This document shows positions 1 through 11,734 of a stretch of DNA of 64,000 bases, piece after piece. Location of the stretch: the NCBI GenBank assembly GCA_951230915.1, contig OX579637.1, forward strand, positions 21,266,001 to 21,330,000, in the 5' to 3' direction. A program made the position numbers and the translations under genes. This DNA comes from Antitrichia curtipendula. Its lineage: Eukaryota > Streptophyta > Bryopsida > Hypnales > Leucodontaceae. How positions within the stretch are numbered: the stretch's first letter is position 1; every line of letters starts with the position of its first letter. Under the pieces are notes generated by a model. It was not told the DNA's origin, did not search any database, and was given only the letters and a program-made list of their open reading frames with translations.

Positions 1-178
1 CATGCCCTGTAGTTTGGGGATCCAAATTGAAATGTCATGGAATTTGTCGGCCAATTGACTAGTTCCAAAAAAATGTACAAGTTGTAAATAATCCCCACAT
101 GTAGAATCCATGTGGGGATTCCATTCTTGCCGCAATATGCTAATTTTATTACGTGCGTGAAATATTAAGAGGATCCGT
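1..178 (+). repeat. Reference monomer (class A) of the 178-bp satellite
   Basis: This first monomer is used here as the numbering frame; the phase is arbitrary. Class A has G at position 9, G at 16 (TTTGGGG), usually G at 29 and C at 48 (GTCGGCC). Class B has A9, A16 (TTTAGGG) and T48 (GTTGGCC), usually followed by GTGGATCC at the next junction. Other recurring variable positions are C/T109, T/G125, T/C138, G/A157 and the junction dinucleotide before GATCC (AGAGG, AGTGG, AAAGG, AATAG). Intermediate forms such as A9 with G16 also occur (for example near 365). Runs of class A and B monomers in fixed order create the higher-order repeats described elsewhere. Confidence 0.95.
90..120. repeat. Perfect 12-bp inverted repeat (hairpin/cruciform dyad) in each monomer
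   Basis: AATCCCCACATG at 90-101 and CATGTGGGGATT at 109-120 are exact reverse complements separated by the 7-base loop TAGAATC. The arrangement recurs in most of the 360 monomers. Where position 109 is T instead of C, the innermost pair becomes a G-T wobble and an 11-bp perfect stem remains. Some monomers in the diverged block break the stem, for example those with GTGCCCAGATG on the left arm or ATTTGGGG on the right arm. Dyad symmetries are known in several centromeric satellites and have been proposed to help mark centromeres through non-B DNA. A function here is inference. Confidence 0.9.
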
Positions 179-200
179 CATGCCCTGTAGTTTGGGGATC

Positions 201-224
201 CAAATTCAAATGTCATGGAATTTG
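201..224. repeat. Second hairpin dyad, CAAATTC/GAATTTG
   Basis: At monomer positions 23-29 and 40-46, CAAATTC and GAATTTG form a 7-bp perfect inverted repeat around a 10-base loop. This is the form with C at position 29, shown here in the second monomer. Monomers with G29 keep a 6-bp stem and a 12-base loop. The G29/C29 difference is one of the commonest polymorphisms along the array. Confidence 0.75.
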
Positions 225-716
225 TCGGCCAATTGACTAGTTCCAAAAAAATGTACAAGTTGTAAATAATCCCCACATGTAGAATCCATGTGGGGATTCC
301 ATTCTTGCCGCAATATGCTAATTTTATTACGTGCGTGAAATATTAAGTGGATCCGTCATGCCCTATAGTTTGGGGATCCATATTCAAATGTCATGGAATT
401 TGTTGGCCAATTGACTAGTTCCAAAAAAATGTACAAGTTGTAAATAATCCCCACATGTAGAATCTATGTGGGGATTCCATTCTTGCCGCAATACGCTAAT
501 TTTATTACGTGCATGAAATATTAAGAGGATCCGTCATGCCCTGTAGTTTCGAGATCCAAATTGAAATGTCATGGAATTTGTCGGCCAATTGACTAGTTCC
601 AAAAAAATGTACAAGTTGTAAATTATCCCCACATGTAGAATCTATGTGGGGATTCTATGCTTGCCGCAATATGCTAATTTTATTACGTGCATGAAATATT
701 AAGAAGATCCGTCATG

Positions 717-731
717 CCCTATAGTTTAGGG
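717..731. repeat. Class B hairpin containing a TTTAGGG unit
   Basis: CCCTA and TAGGG flank the loop TAGTT, giving a 5-bp perfect inverted repeat in class B monomers. The same bases in class A read CCCTG...TGGGG, where two of the five pairs would be wobbles. The right arm contains one copy of TTTAGGG, the unit of the common plant telomere repeat. It is a single unit per monomer and never a tandem telomere tract, so coincidence is the default reading. Confidence 0.6.
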
Positions 732-3700
732 ATCCAAATTCAAATGTCATGGAATTTGTTGGCCAATTGACTAGTTCCAAAAAAATGTACAAGTTGTAAA
801 TAATCCCCACATGTAGAATCCATGTGGGGATTCCATTCTTGCCGCAATATGCTAATTTTATTACGTGCGTGAAATATTAAGTGGATCCGTCATGCCCTAT
901 AGTTTAGGGATCCAAATTCAAATGTCATGGAATTTGTTGGCCAATTGACTAGTTCCAAAAAAATGTACAAGTTGTAAATAATCCCCACATGTAGAATCTA
1001 TGTGGGGATTCCATTCTTGCCGCAATACGCTAATTTTATTACGTGCATGAAATATTAAGAGGATCCGTCATGCCCTGTAGTTTGGGGATCCAAATTGAAA
1101 TGTCATGGAATTTGTCGGCCAATTAACTAGTTCCAAAAAAATGTACAAGTTGTAAATAATCCCCACATGTAGAATCTATGTGCGGATTCCATTCTTGCCG
1201 CAATACGCTAATTTTATTACGTGCATGAAATATTAAGAGGATCCGTCATGCCCTGTAGTTTGGGGATCCAAATTGAAATGTCATGGAATTTGTCGGCCAA
1301 TTGACTAGTTCCAAAAAAATGTACAAGTTGTAAATAATCCCCACATGTAGAATCTATGTGCGGATTCCATTCTTGCCGCAATACGCTAATTTTATTACGT
1401 GCATGAAATATTAAGAGGATCCGTCATGCCCTGTAGTTTGGGGATCCAAATTGAAATGTCATGGAATTTGTCGGCCAATTGACTAGTTCCAAAAAAATGT
1501 ACAAGTTGTAAATAATCCCCACATGTAGAATCCATGTGGGGATTCCATTCTTGCCGCAATACGCTAATTTTATTACGTGCATGAAATATTAAGAGGATCC
1601 GTCATGCCCTATAGTTTAGGGATCCAAATTGAAATGTCATGGAATTTGTCGGCCAATTGACTAGTTCCAAAAAAATGTACAAGTTGTAAATAATCCCCAC
1701 ATGTAGAATCTATGTGGGGATTCCATGCTTGCCGCAATATGCTAATTTTATTACGTGCATGAAATATTAAGAGGATCCGTCATGCCCTATAGTTTAGGGA
1801 TCCAAATTCAAATGTCATGGAATTTGTCGGCCAATTGACTAGTTCCAAAAAAATGTGCAAGTTGTAAATAATCCCCACATGTAGAATCCATGTGGGGATT
1901 CCATTCTTGCCGCAATATGCTAATTTTATTACGTGCGTGAAATATTAAATAGATCCGTCATGCCCTATAGTTTAGGGATCCAAATTGAAATGTCATGGAA
2001 TTTGTTGGCCAATTGACTAGTTCCAAAAAAATGTACAAGTTGTAAATAATCCCCACATGTAGAATCCATGTGGGGATTCCATTCTTGCCGCAATATGCTA
2101 ATTTTATTACGTGCGTGAAATATTAAATAGATCCGTCATGCCCTATAGTTTAGGGATCCAAATTGAAATGTCATGGAATTTGTTGGCCAATTGACTAGTT
2201 CCAAAAAAATGTACAAGTTGTAAATAATCCCCACATGTAGAATCTATGTGGGGATTCCATTCTTGCCGCAATACGCTAATTTTATTACGTGCATGAAATA
2301 TTAAGAGGATCCCTCATGCCCGGTAGTTTGGGGATCCAAATTGAAATGTCATGGAATTTGTCGGCCAATTGACTAGTTCCAAAAAAATGTACAAGTTGTA
2401 AATAATCCCCACATGTAGAATCCATGTGGGGATTCCATTCTTGCCGCAATATGCTAATTTTATTACGTGCGTGAAATATTAAGAGGATCCGTCATGCCCT
2501 GTAGTTTGGGGATCCAAATTGAAATGTCATGGAATTTGTCGGCCAATTGACTAGTTCCAAAAAAATGTACAAGTTGTAAATAATCCCCACATGTAGAATC
2601 CATGTGGGGATTCCATTCTTGCCGCAATATGCTAATTTTATTACGTGCGTGAAATATTAAGTGGATCCGTCATGCCCTATAGTTTGGGGATCCAAATTCA
2701 AATGTCATGGAATTTGTTGGCCAATTGACTAGTTCCAAAAAAATGTACAAGTTGTAAATAATCCCCACATGTAGAATCTATGTGGGGATTCCATTCTTGC
2801 CGCAATACGCTAATTTTATTACGTGCATGAAATATTAAGAGGATCCGTCATGCCCTGTAGTTTCGAGATCCAAATTGAAATGTCATGGAATTTGTCGGCC
2901 AATTGACTAGTTCCAAAAAAATGTACAAGTTGTAAATTATCCCCACATGTAGAATCTATGTGGGGATTCTATGCTTGCCGCAATATGCTAATTTTATTAC
3001 GTGCATGAAATATTAAGAGGATCCGTCATGCCCTATAGTTTAGGGATCCAAATTGAAATGTCATGGAATTTGTTGGCCAATTGACTAGTTCCAAAAAAAT
3101 GTACAAGTTGTAAATAATCCCCACATGTAGAATCCATGTGGGGATTCCATTCTTGCCGCAATATGCTAATTTTATTACGTGCGTGAAATATTAAGTGGAT
3201 CCGTCATGCCCTATAGTTTAGGGATCCAAATTCAAATGTCATGGAATTTGTTGGCCAATTGACTAGTTCCAAAAAAATGTACAAGTTGTAAATAATCCCC
3301 ACATGTAGAATCTATGTGGGGATTCCATTCTTGCCGCAATACGCTAATTTTATTACGTGCATGAAATATTAAGAGGATCCGTCATGCCCTGTAGTTTGGG
3401 GATCCAAATTGAAATGTCATGGAATTTGTCGGCCAATTGACTAGTTCCAAAAAAATGTACAAGTTGTAAATAATCCCCACATGTAGAATCTATGTGCGGA
3501 TTCCATTCTTGCCGCAATACGCTAATTTTATTACGTGCATGAAATATTAAGAGGATCCGTCATGCCCTGTAGTTTGGGGATCCAAATTGAAATGTCATGG
3601 AATTTGTTGGCCAATTGACTAGTTCCAAAAAAATGTACAAGTTGTAAATAATCCCCACATGTAGAATCCATGTGGGGATTCCATTCTTGCCGCAATATGC

Positions 3701-6050
3701 TAATTTTATTACGTGCGTGAAATATTAAGTGGATCCGTCATGCCCTATAGTTTAGGGATCCAAATTCAAATGTCATGGAATTTGTTGGCCAATTGACTAG
3801 TTCCAAAAAAATGTACAAGTTGTAAATAATCCCCACATGTAGAATCTATGTGGGGATTCCATTCTTGCCGCAATACGCTAATTTTATTACGTGCATGAAA
3901 TATTAAGAGGATCCGTCATGCCCTGTAGTTTGGGGATCCAAATTGAAATGTCATGGAATTTGTCGGCCAATTGACTAGTTCCAAAAAAATGTACAAGTTG
4001 TAAATAATCCCCACATGTAGAATCTATGTGCGGATTCCATTCTTGCCGCAATACGCTAATTTTATTACGTGCATGAAATATTAAGAGGATCCGTCATGCC
4101 CTGTAGTTTGGGGATCCAAATTGAAATGTCATGGAATTTGTCGGCCAATTGACTAGTTCCAAAAAAATGTACAAGTTGTAAATAATCCCCACATGTAGAA
4201 TCCATGTGGGGATTCCATTCTTGCCGCAATATGCTAATTTTATTACGTGCGTGAAATATTAAGTGGATCCGTCATGCCCTATAGTTTAGGGATCCAAATT
4301 CAAATGTCATGGAATTTGTTGGCCAATTGACTAGTTCCAAAAAAATGTACAAGTTGTAAATAATCCCCACATGTAGAATCTATGTGGGGATTCCATTCTT
4401 GCCGCAATACGCTAATTTTATTACGTGCATGAAATATTAAGAGGATCCCTCATGCCCGGTAGTTTGGGGATCCAAATTGAAATGTCATGGAATTTGTCGG
4501 CCAATTGACTAGTTCCAAAAAAATGTACAAGTTGTAAATAATCCCCACATGTAGAATCCATGTGGGGATTCCATTCTTGCCGCAATATGCTAATTTTATT
4601 ACGTGCGTGAAATATTAAGAGGATCCGTCATGCCCTGTAGTTTGGGGATCCAAATTGAAATGTCATGGAATTTGTCGGCCAATTGACTAGTTCCAAAAAA
4701 ATGTACAAGTTGTAAATAATCCCCACATGTAGAATCCATGTGGGGATTCCATTCTTGCCGCAATATGCTAATTTTATTACGTGCGTGAAATATTAAGTGG
4801 ATCCGTCATGCCCTATAGTTTAGGGATCCAAATTCAAATGTCATGGAATTTGTTGGCCAATTGACTAGTTCCAAAAAAATGTACAAGTTGTAAATAATCC
4901 CCACATGTAGAATCTATGTGGGGATTCCATTCTTGCCGCAATACGCTAATTTTATTACGTGCATGAAATATTAAGAGGATCCGTCATGCCCTGTAGTTTC
5001 GAGATCCAAATTGAAATGTCATGGAATTTGTCGGCCAATTGACTAGTTCCAAAAAAATGTACAAGTTGTAAATTATCCCCACATGTAGAATCTATGTGGG
5101 GATTCTATGCTTGCCGCAATATGCTAATTTTATTACGTGCATGAAATATTAAGAGGATCCGTCATGCCCTATAGTTTAGGGATCCAAATTCAAATGTCAT
5201 GGAATTTGTTGGCCAATTGACTAGTTCCAAAAAAATGTACAAGTTGTAAATAATCCCCACATGTAGAATCCATGTGGGGATTCCATGCTTGCCGCAATAT
5301 GCTAATTTTATTACGTGCATGAAATATTAAGTGGATCCGTCATGCCCTATAGTTTGGGGATCCAAATTCAAATGTCATGGAATTTGTTGGCCAATTGACT
5401 AGTTCCAAAAAAATGTACAAGTTGTAAATAATCCCCACGTGTAGAATCTATGTGGGGATTCCATTCTTGCCGCAATACGCTAATTTTTTTACGTGCATGA
5501 AATATTAAGAGGATCCGTCATGCCCTGTAGTTTGGGGATCCAAATTCAAATGTCATGGAATTTGTTGGCCAATTGACTAGTTCAAAAAAATGTACAAGTT
5601 GTAAATAATTCCCACATGTAGAATCTATGTGGGGATTCCATGCTTGCCGCAATATGCTAATTTTATTACGTGCGTGAAATATTAAGTGGATCCGTCATGC
5701 CCTGTAGTTTGGGGATCCAAATTCAAATGTCATGGAATTTGTGGGCCAATTGACTAGTTCCAAAAAAATGTACAAGTTGTAAATAATTCCCACATGTAGA
5801 ATCTATGTGGGGATTCCATTCTTGCCGCAATACGCTAATTTTATTACGTGCGTGAAATATTAAGTGGATCCGTCATGCCCTGTAGTTTGGGGATCCAAAT
5901 TCAAGTGTCATGGAATTTGTGGGCCAATTGACTAGTTCCAAAAAAATGTACAAGTTGTAAATAATCCCGACATGTAGAATCTATTGTGGGATTCCATTCT
6001 TGCCGCAATATGCTAATTTTATTACGTGCATGAAATATGAAATGATCCGC

Positions 6051-6228
6051 CATACCCTGTTGTTTGGGGATCCAAATTGAAATGTCATGGAATTTGTTGG
6101 CCAACTGACTCGTTCCAAAAAAATGTACAAGTTGTTAATAGTGCCCAGATGTAGAATCTATGTGGGGATTCCATTCTTGCCGCAATACGCTAATTTTATT
6201 ACGTGCCTGAAATATTAAGAGGATCCGT
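6051..6228. repeat. Divergent monomer subtype with GTTAATAGTGCCCAG
   Basis: This subtype reads CCAACTGACTCG instead of CCAATTGACTAG and GTTAATAGTGCCCAGATG instead of the usual left arm of the 12-bp dyad. The motif begins at 6,134, 8,796, 9,862, 11,104, 13,231, 15,182 and 19,615, seven copies and all inside the diverged block. The right arm is unchanged, so the hairpin is broken without compensation. The copy at 6,051 also has CATACCCTGTTG and ATATGAAATGATCC, making it one of the most diverged monomers in the window. Confidence 0.8.
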
Positions 6229-9200
6229 CATGCCCTGTAGTTTGGGGATCCAAATTGAAATGTCATGGAATTTGTTGGCCAATTGACTTGTTCAAAAAAA
6301 TGTACAAGTTGTAAATAATTCCCACATGTAGAATCTATGTGGGGATTCCATTCTTGCCGCAATACGCTAATTTTATTACGTGCATGAAATATTAAAAGGA
6401 TCCGTCATGCCCTGTAGTTTGGGGATCCAAATTCAATTGTCATGGAATTTGTTGGCCAATTGACTAGTTCCAAAAAAATGTACAAGTTGTAAATAATCCC
6501 CACATGTAGAATCTATGTGGGGATTCCATTCTTGCCGCAATATGCTAATTTTATTACGTGCGTGAAATATTAAGTGGATCCGTCATGCCCTGTAGTTTGG
6601 GGATCCAAGTTCAAATGTCATGGAATTTGTTGGCCAGTTGACTAGTTCAAAAAAATGTACAAGTTGTAAATAATCCCCACATGTAGAATCTATGTGGGGA
6701 TTCCATGCTTGCCGCAATATGCTAATTTTATTACGTGCATAAAATATTAAGAGGATCCGTCATGCCCTGTAGTTTAGGGATCCAAATTCAAATGTCATGG
6801 AGTTTGTTGGCCAATTGACTAGTTCCAAAAAAATGTACAAGTTGTAAATAATCCCCACGTGTAGAATCCATGTGGGGATTCCATGCTTGTCGCAATATGC
6901 TAATTTTATTACGTGCATGAAATATTAACTGGATCCGTCATGCCCTGTAGTTTGGGGATCCAAATTCAAATGTCATGGAATTGGTCGGCCAATTGACTAG
7001 TTCCAAAAAAATGTACAAGTTGTAAATAATCCCCACGTGTAGAATCTATGTGGTGATTCCATTCTTGCCGCAATATGCTAATTTTATTACGTGCGTGAAA
7101 TATTAAGTGGATCCGTCATACCCTACAGTTTAGGGATCCAAATTCAAATGTCATGGAATTTGTTGGCCAATTGACTAGTTCAAAAAAATGTACAAGTTGT
7201 AAATAATCCCCACATGTAGAATCGATGTGGGGATTCCATTCTTGCCGCAATACGCTAATTTTATTACGTGCATGAAATATTAAGAGGATCCGTCATGCCC
7301 TGTAGTTTGGGGATCCAAATTGAAATGTCATGGAATTTGTCGGCCAATTGACTAGTTCCAAAAAAATGTACAAGTTGTAAATAATCCCCACATGTAGAAT
7401 CTATGTGGCGATTCCATTCTTGCCGCAATATGCTAATTTTATTACGTGCATGAAATATTAAGTGGATCCGTCATGCCCTGTAGTTTGGGGATCCAAATTC
7501 AGATGTCATGGAATTTGTTGGCCAGTTGACTAGTTCAAATATATGTACAAGTTGTAAATAATCCCCACATGTAGAATCTTTATGGGGATTCCATGCTTGC
7601 CGCAATATGCTAATTTTATTACGTGCATGAAATATTAAGAGGATCCGTCATGCCCTATAGTTTGGGGTTCCAAATTCAAATGTCATGGAATTTGTTGGCC
7701 AATTGACTAGTTCCAAAAAAATGTACAAGTTGTAAATAATTCCCACATGTAGAATCCATGTGCGGATTCCATTCTTGCCGCAATACGCTAATTTTATTAC
7801 GTGCATGAAATATTAAAAGGATCCGTCATGCCCTATAGTTTGGGGATCCAAATTCAAATGTCATGGAATTTGTTGGCCAATTGACTAGTTCCAAAAAAAT
7901 GTACAAGTTGTAAATAATCCCCACATGTAGAATCTATGTGGGGATTCCATTCTTGCCGCAATACGCTAATTTTTTTACGTGCATGAAATATTAAAAGGAT
8001 CCGTCATGCCCTGTAGTTTGGGGATTCAAATTGAAATGTCATGGAATTTGTTGGCCAATTGACTAGTTCAAAAAAATGTACAAGTTGTAAATAATTCCCA
8101 CATGTAGAATCTATGTGGGGATTCCATTCTTGCCGCAATACGCTAATTTTATTACGTGCATGAAATATTAAGAGGATCCGTCATGCCCTGTAGTTTGGGG
8201 ATCCAAATTGAAATGTCATGGAATTTGTTGGCCAATTGACTAGTTCCAAAAAATGTACAAGTTGTAAATAATCCCCACATGTAGAATCTATGTGGTGATT
8301 CCATTCTTGCCGCAATATGCTAATTTTATTACATGCGTGAAATATTAAGTGGATCCGTCATGCCCTATAGTTTGGGATCCAAATTCAAATGTCATGGAAT
8401 TTGTTGGCCAATTGACTAGTTTCAAAAAAATGTACAAGTTGTAAATAATTCCCACATGTAGAATCTATGTGGGGATTCCATTCTTGCCGCAATACGCTAA
8501 TTTTATTACGTGCATGAAATATTAAGACGATCCGTCATGCCCTGTAGTTTGGGGATCCAAATTCAAATGTCATGGAATTTGTTGGCCAATTGACTAGTTC
8601 AAAAAAATGTACAAGTTGTAAATAATCCCCACATGTAGAATCTATGTGGTGATTCCATTCTTGCCGCAATATGCTAATTTTATTACATGCGTGAAATATT
8701 AAGTGGATCCGTCATGCCCTGTAGTTTGGGGATCCAAATTGAAATGTCATGGAATTTGTTGGCCAACTGACTCGTTCCAAAAAAATGTACAAGTTGTTAA
8801 TAGTGCCCAGATGTAGATTCTATGTGGGGATTCCATTCTTGCCGCAATACGCTAATTTTATTACGTGCCTGAAATATTAAGAGGATCCGTCATGCCCTGT
8901 AGTTTGGGGATCCAAATTCAAATGTCATGGAATTTGTTGGCCAATTGACTTGTTCAAAAAAATGTACAAGTTGTAAATAATTCCCACATGTAGAATCTAT
9001 GTGGGGATTCCATTCTTGCCGCAATACGCTAATTTTATTACGTGCATGAAATATTAAAAGGATCCGTCATGCCCTGTAGTTTGGGGATCCAAATTCAATT
9101 GTCATGGAATTTGTTGGCCAATTGACTAGTTCCAAAAAAATGTACAAGTTGTAAATAATCCCCACATGTAGAATCTATGTGGGGATTCCATTCTTGCCGC

Positions 9201-11561
9201 AATACGCTAATTTTATTACGTGCATGAAATATTAAAAGGATCCGTCATGCCCTGTAGTTTGGGAATCCAAATTGAAATGTCATGGAATTAGTTGGCCACT
9301 TGACTAGTTCCAAAAAATGTACAAGTTGTAAATAATCCCCACATGTAGAATCTATGTGGGGATTCCATTCTTGCCGCAATACGCTAATTTTATTACGTGC
9401 ATGAAATATTAAAAGGATCCGTCATGCCCTATAGTTTGGGGATCCAAATTCAAATGTCATGGAATTTGTTGGCCAATTGACTAGTTCCAAAAAAATGTAC
9501 AAGTTGTAAATAATCCCCACATGTAGAATCTATGTGGGGATTCCATTCTTGCCGCAATACGCTAATTTTATTACGTGCATGAAATATTAAAAGGTTCCGT
9601 CATGCCCTGTAGTTTGGGGATCCAAATTCAATTGTCATGGAATTTGTTGGCCAATTGACTAGTTCCAAAAAAATGTACAAGTTGTAAATAATCCCCACAT
9701 GTAGAATCTATGTGGGGATTCCATTCTTGCCGCAATATGCTAATTTTATTACGTGCATGAAATATTAAGAGGATCCGTCATGCCCTGTAGTTTGGGGATC
9801 CAAATTGAAATGTCATGGAATTTGTTGGCCAACTGACTCGTTCCAAAAAAATGTACAAGTTGTTAATAGTGCCCAGATGTAGAATCTATGTGGGGATTCC
9901 ATTCTTGCCGCAATACGCTAATTTTATTACGTGCATGAAATATTAAGAGGATCCGTCATGCCCTGTAGTTTGGGGATCCAAATTGAAATGTCATGGAATT
10001 TGTTGGCCAATTGACTAGTTCAAAAAAATGTAGAAGTTGTAAATAATTCCCACATGTAGAATCTATGTGGGGATTCCATTCTTGCCGCAATACGCTAATT
10101 TTATTACGTGCATGAAATATTAAAAGGATCCGTCACGCCCTGTAGTTTGGGGATCCAAATTCAATTGTCATGGAATTTGTTGGCCAATTGACTAGTTCCA
10201 AAAAAATGTACAAGTTGTAAATAATCCCCACATGTAGAATCTATGTGGGGATTCCATTCTTGCCGCAATATGCTAATTTTATTACGTGCGTGAAATATTA
10301 AGTGGATCCGTCATGCCCTGTAGTTTGGGGATCCAAATTCAAATGTCATGGAATTTGTTGGCCAGTTGACTAGTTCAAAAAAATGTACAAGTTGTAAATA
10401 ATCCCCACATGTAGAATCTATGTGGGGATTCCATGCTTGCCGCAATATGCTAATTTTATTACGTGCATGAAACATTAAGAGGATCCGTCATGCCCTGTAG
10501 TTTGGGGATCCAAATTGAAATGTCATGGAATTTGTTGGCCAATTGACTAGTTCCAAAAAAATGTACAAGTTGTAAATAATCCCCACATGTAGAATCCATG
10601 TGGGGATTCCATTCTTGCCGCAATATGCTAATTTTATTACGTGCATGAAATATTAAAAGGATCCGTCATGCCCTGTAGTTTGGGGATCCAAATTGAAATG
10701 TCATGGAATTTGTTGGCCAATTGACTAGTTCAAAAAAATGTACAAGTTGTAAATCATCCCACATGTAGAATCTATGTGGTGATTCCATTCCTGCCGCAAT
10801 ATGCTAATTTTATTACGTGCATGAAATATTAAGAGGATCCGTCATGCCCTGTAGTTTTGAGATCCAAATTGAAATGTCATGGAGTTTGTTGGCCAATTGA
10901 CTAGTTCCAAGAAAATGTACAAGTTGTAAATAATCCCCACATGTAGAATCCATGTGGGGATTCCATTCTTGCCGCAATATGCTAATTTTATTACGTGCAT
11001 GAAATATTAAAAGGATCCGTCATGCCCTGTAGTTTGGGGATCCAAATTGAAATGTCATGGAATTTGTTGGCCAACTGACTCGGTCCAAAAAAATGTACAA
11101 GTTGTTAATAGTGCCCAGATGTAGAATCTATGTGGGGATTCCATTCATGCCGCAATACGCTAATTTTATTACGTGCATGAAATATTAAGACGATCCGTCA
11201 TGCCCTGTAGTTTGGGGATCCAAATTGAAATGTCATGGAATTTGTTGGCCAATTGACTAGTTCAAAAAAATGTACCAGTTGTAAATAATCCCCACATGTA
11301 GAATCTATGTGGGGATTCCATTCTTGCCGCAATATGCTAATTTTATTACGTGCATGAAATATTAAGAGGATCCGTCATGCCCTGTACTTTGGGGATCCAA
11401 ATTGAAATGTCATGGAATTTGTCGGCCAATTGACTAGTTCCAAAAAAATGTACAAGTTGTAAATAATCCCCACATGTAGAATCTATGTGGGGATTCCATT
11501 CTTGCCGCAATACGCTAATTTTATTACGTGCATGAAATATTAAGAGGATCCGTCATGCCCT

Positions 11562-11734
11562 GTAGTTTGGGGATCCAAATTGAAATGTCATGGAATTTCT
11601 TGGCCAATTGACTGGTTCCAAAAAAATGTACAAGTTGTAAATTATCCCCACATGTAGAATCTATTTGGGGATTCTATTCTTGCCGCAATATGCTAAGTTT
11701 ATTACGTGCATGAAATATTAAAAGGATCCGTCAT
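11562..11734. repeat. Divergent monomer subtype with TATTTGGGG and CTAAGTTTATT
   Basis: This subtype carries TAAATTATCC on the left, TATTTGGGGATTCTATTC on the right arm of the dyad and CTAAGTTTATTAC downstream. The TATTTGGGG motif is at 11,662, 12,901, 13,787, 14,852, 15,738, 16,981, 19,285, 20,172, 22,128 and 24,616, ten copies confined to 11.6-24.7 kb. The G to T change weakens the hairpin by one pair. Several copies were multiplied by the 1,951-bp duplication. Monomer edges given here are approximate. Confidence 0.75.

Larger units (their letters stand above)
1..5518. repeat. Homogeneous left array, 31 monomers without net indels
   Basis: CATGCCC starts fall at exact multiples of 178 up to 5,519 (31 monomers). 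A rare TTTCGAG variant lies at 548, 2,862 and 4,998, that is 13 then 12 monomers apart. A CTCATGCCCGG variant at 2,311 and 4,447 is also 12 monomers apart. The first unit spans about 1-2,314 and the second starts at 2,315. The 12-monomer period in the second unit implies loss of one monomer relative to the copy at 37-42 kb. This segment is close to a copy of the 37.3-40.9 kb region. Confidence 0.9.

Noticed and set aside
16..119. Origin of the monomer by internal doubling, from GGGGATCCA at 16-24 and GGGGATTCCA at 114-123
   Set aside because: The resemblance is limited to about nine bases and the spacing (98 bp) is not half of 178. The flanking sequences do not align.
90..120. Rho-independent terminator or tRNA/ncRNA gene from the hairpin
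   Set aside because: No T tract follows the stem, no gene precedes it, and no cloverleaf or conserved RNA-gene boxes are present. It is a repeated dyad of the satellite.
548..564. CENP-B box in the TTTCGAGATCC variant
   Set aside because: It shares TTCG with the box core but lacks the required A and CGGG at their fixed spacings, and it occurs in only about a dozen monomers.
725..731. Interstitial telomere repeat
   Set aside because: Only a single TTTAGGG unit occurs per class B monomer, never in tandem. It arises by a single substitution from TTTGGGG.
5901..6104. 67-residue open frame on the minus strand
   Set aside because: It spans just over one diverged monomer, where substitutions happen to remove stops. 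It lies inside the satellite, has no ribosome-binding or promoter context, no recognisable domain, and no equivalent in the other monomers.
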